Below are positions 7,008 to 7,028 of a stretch of DNA of 7,028 bases, piece after piece. Origin of the DNA: JANJWP01 sp049301335 (lineage in GTDB: Bacteria > Patescibacteriota > Gracilibacteria > BD1-5 > UBA2023); assembly GCA_049301335.1 (NCBI GenBank), contig JBAQKV010000001.1:1-7028 (forward strand). The letters are read 5' to 3'. Position numbers and translations under genes: made by a program. Under the pieces are notes generated by a model. It was not told the DNA's origin, made no database searches, and saw only the letters and a list, made by a program, of their open reading frames with translations. The first letter of the stretch is position 1. Each line of letters begins with the position of its first letter.

Positions 7008-7028
7008 CCTTCCCGACCGGTCCTTATC

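Noticed and set aside
7008..7028. Terminator after the transporter gene
   Set aside because: Only 21 bases remain and they show no hairpin followed by a T run.

Overview
The window reads sensibly only if UGA is an amino acid rather than a stop. In six consecutive genes I count 24 in-frame TGA codons by hand. Several fall exactly where well-known families carry a conserved glycine: the KTALG motif of SpoU methyltransferases, the GDL strand of the DnaJ C-terminal domain, and the helix-hairpin-helix of UvrC. This is genetic code 25 (UGA = Gly), known from the candidate phyla Gracilibacteria (BD1-5) and Absconditabacteria (SR1), so the source is most likely a Patescibacteria/CPR member of that group. 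TAA and TAG remain stops. Base composition is above 50% G+C by eye, which is unexpected because the best-known code-25 genomes are AT-rich.

Layout: (1) From the left edge to 1354 (+) lies the body of a type IV pilin/pseudopilin-like surface protein with a fibrinogen-like GGGWT domain. It carries 10 TGA-Gly codons, and an in-frame TAG at 5-7 sits where such pilins usually have a tyrosine. (2) A bidirectional hairpin terminator at 1360-1387 separates it from (3) uvrC on the minus strand (3332-1389, 647 aa, 3 TGA-Gly), complete with both nuclease active sites and candidate Fe-S cysteines. (4) At 3333-3416 are divergent promoters with overlapping -35 regions; the uvrC promoter places the transcription start at or next to its ATG. 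(5) To the right runs a plus-strand cluster: a membrane-anchored GspK/PilX-like protein (3417-4016, 5 TGA-Gly), a shortened J-domain co-chaperone (4023-4724, 3 TGA-Gly), a SpoU/TrmH-family 2'-O-methyltransferase with a TTG start (4735-5205, 1 TGA-Gly) and, after a 62-base gap with a possible promoter, a 12-helix MFS-like transporter with an unusual N-terminal extension (5268-7007, 2 TGA-Gly).

The first three genes of the right cluster are spaced 6-10 bases apart and are probably co-transcribed. There is no obvious single pathway: two pilus or surface genes flank a DNA-repair gene and are followed by protein-folding, RNA-modification and transport genes. I see no RNA gene, CRISPR array, insertion sequence or phage gene. 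The strongest points of interest are the recoding itself, its uneven use (pilus-type genes use TGA for about 22% of glycines, the other genes about 7%), the TAG in the pilin, and the reduced J-protein. Read with the standard code, every one of these genes would be broken into fragments or truncated.
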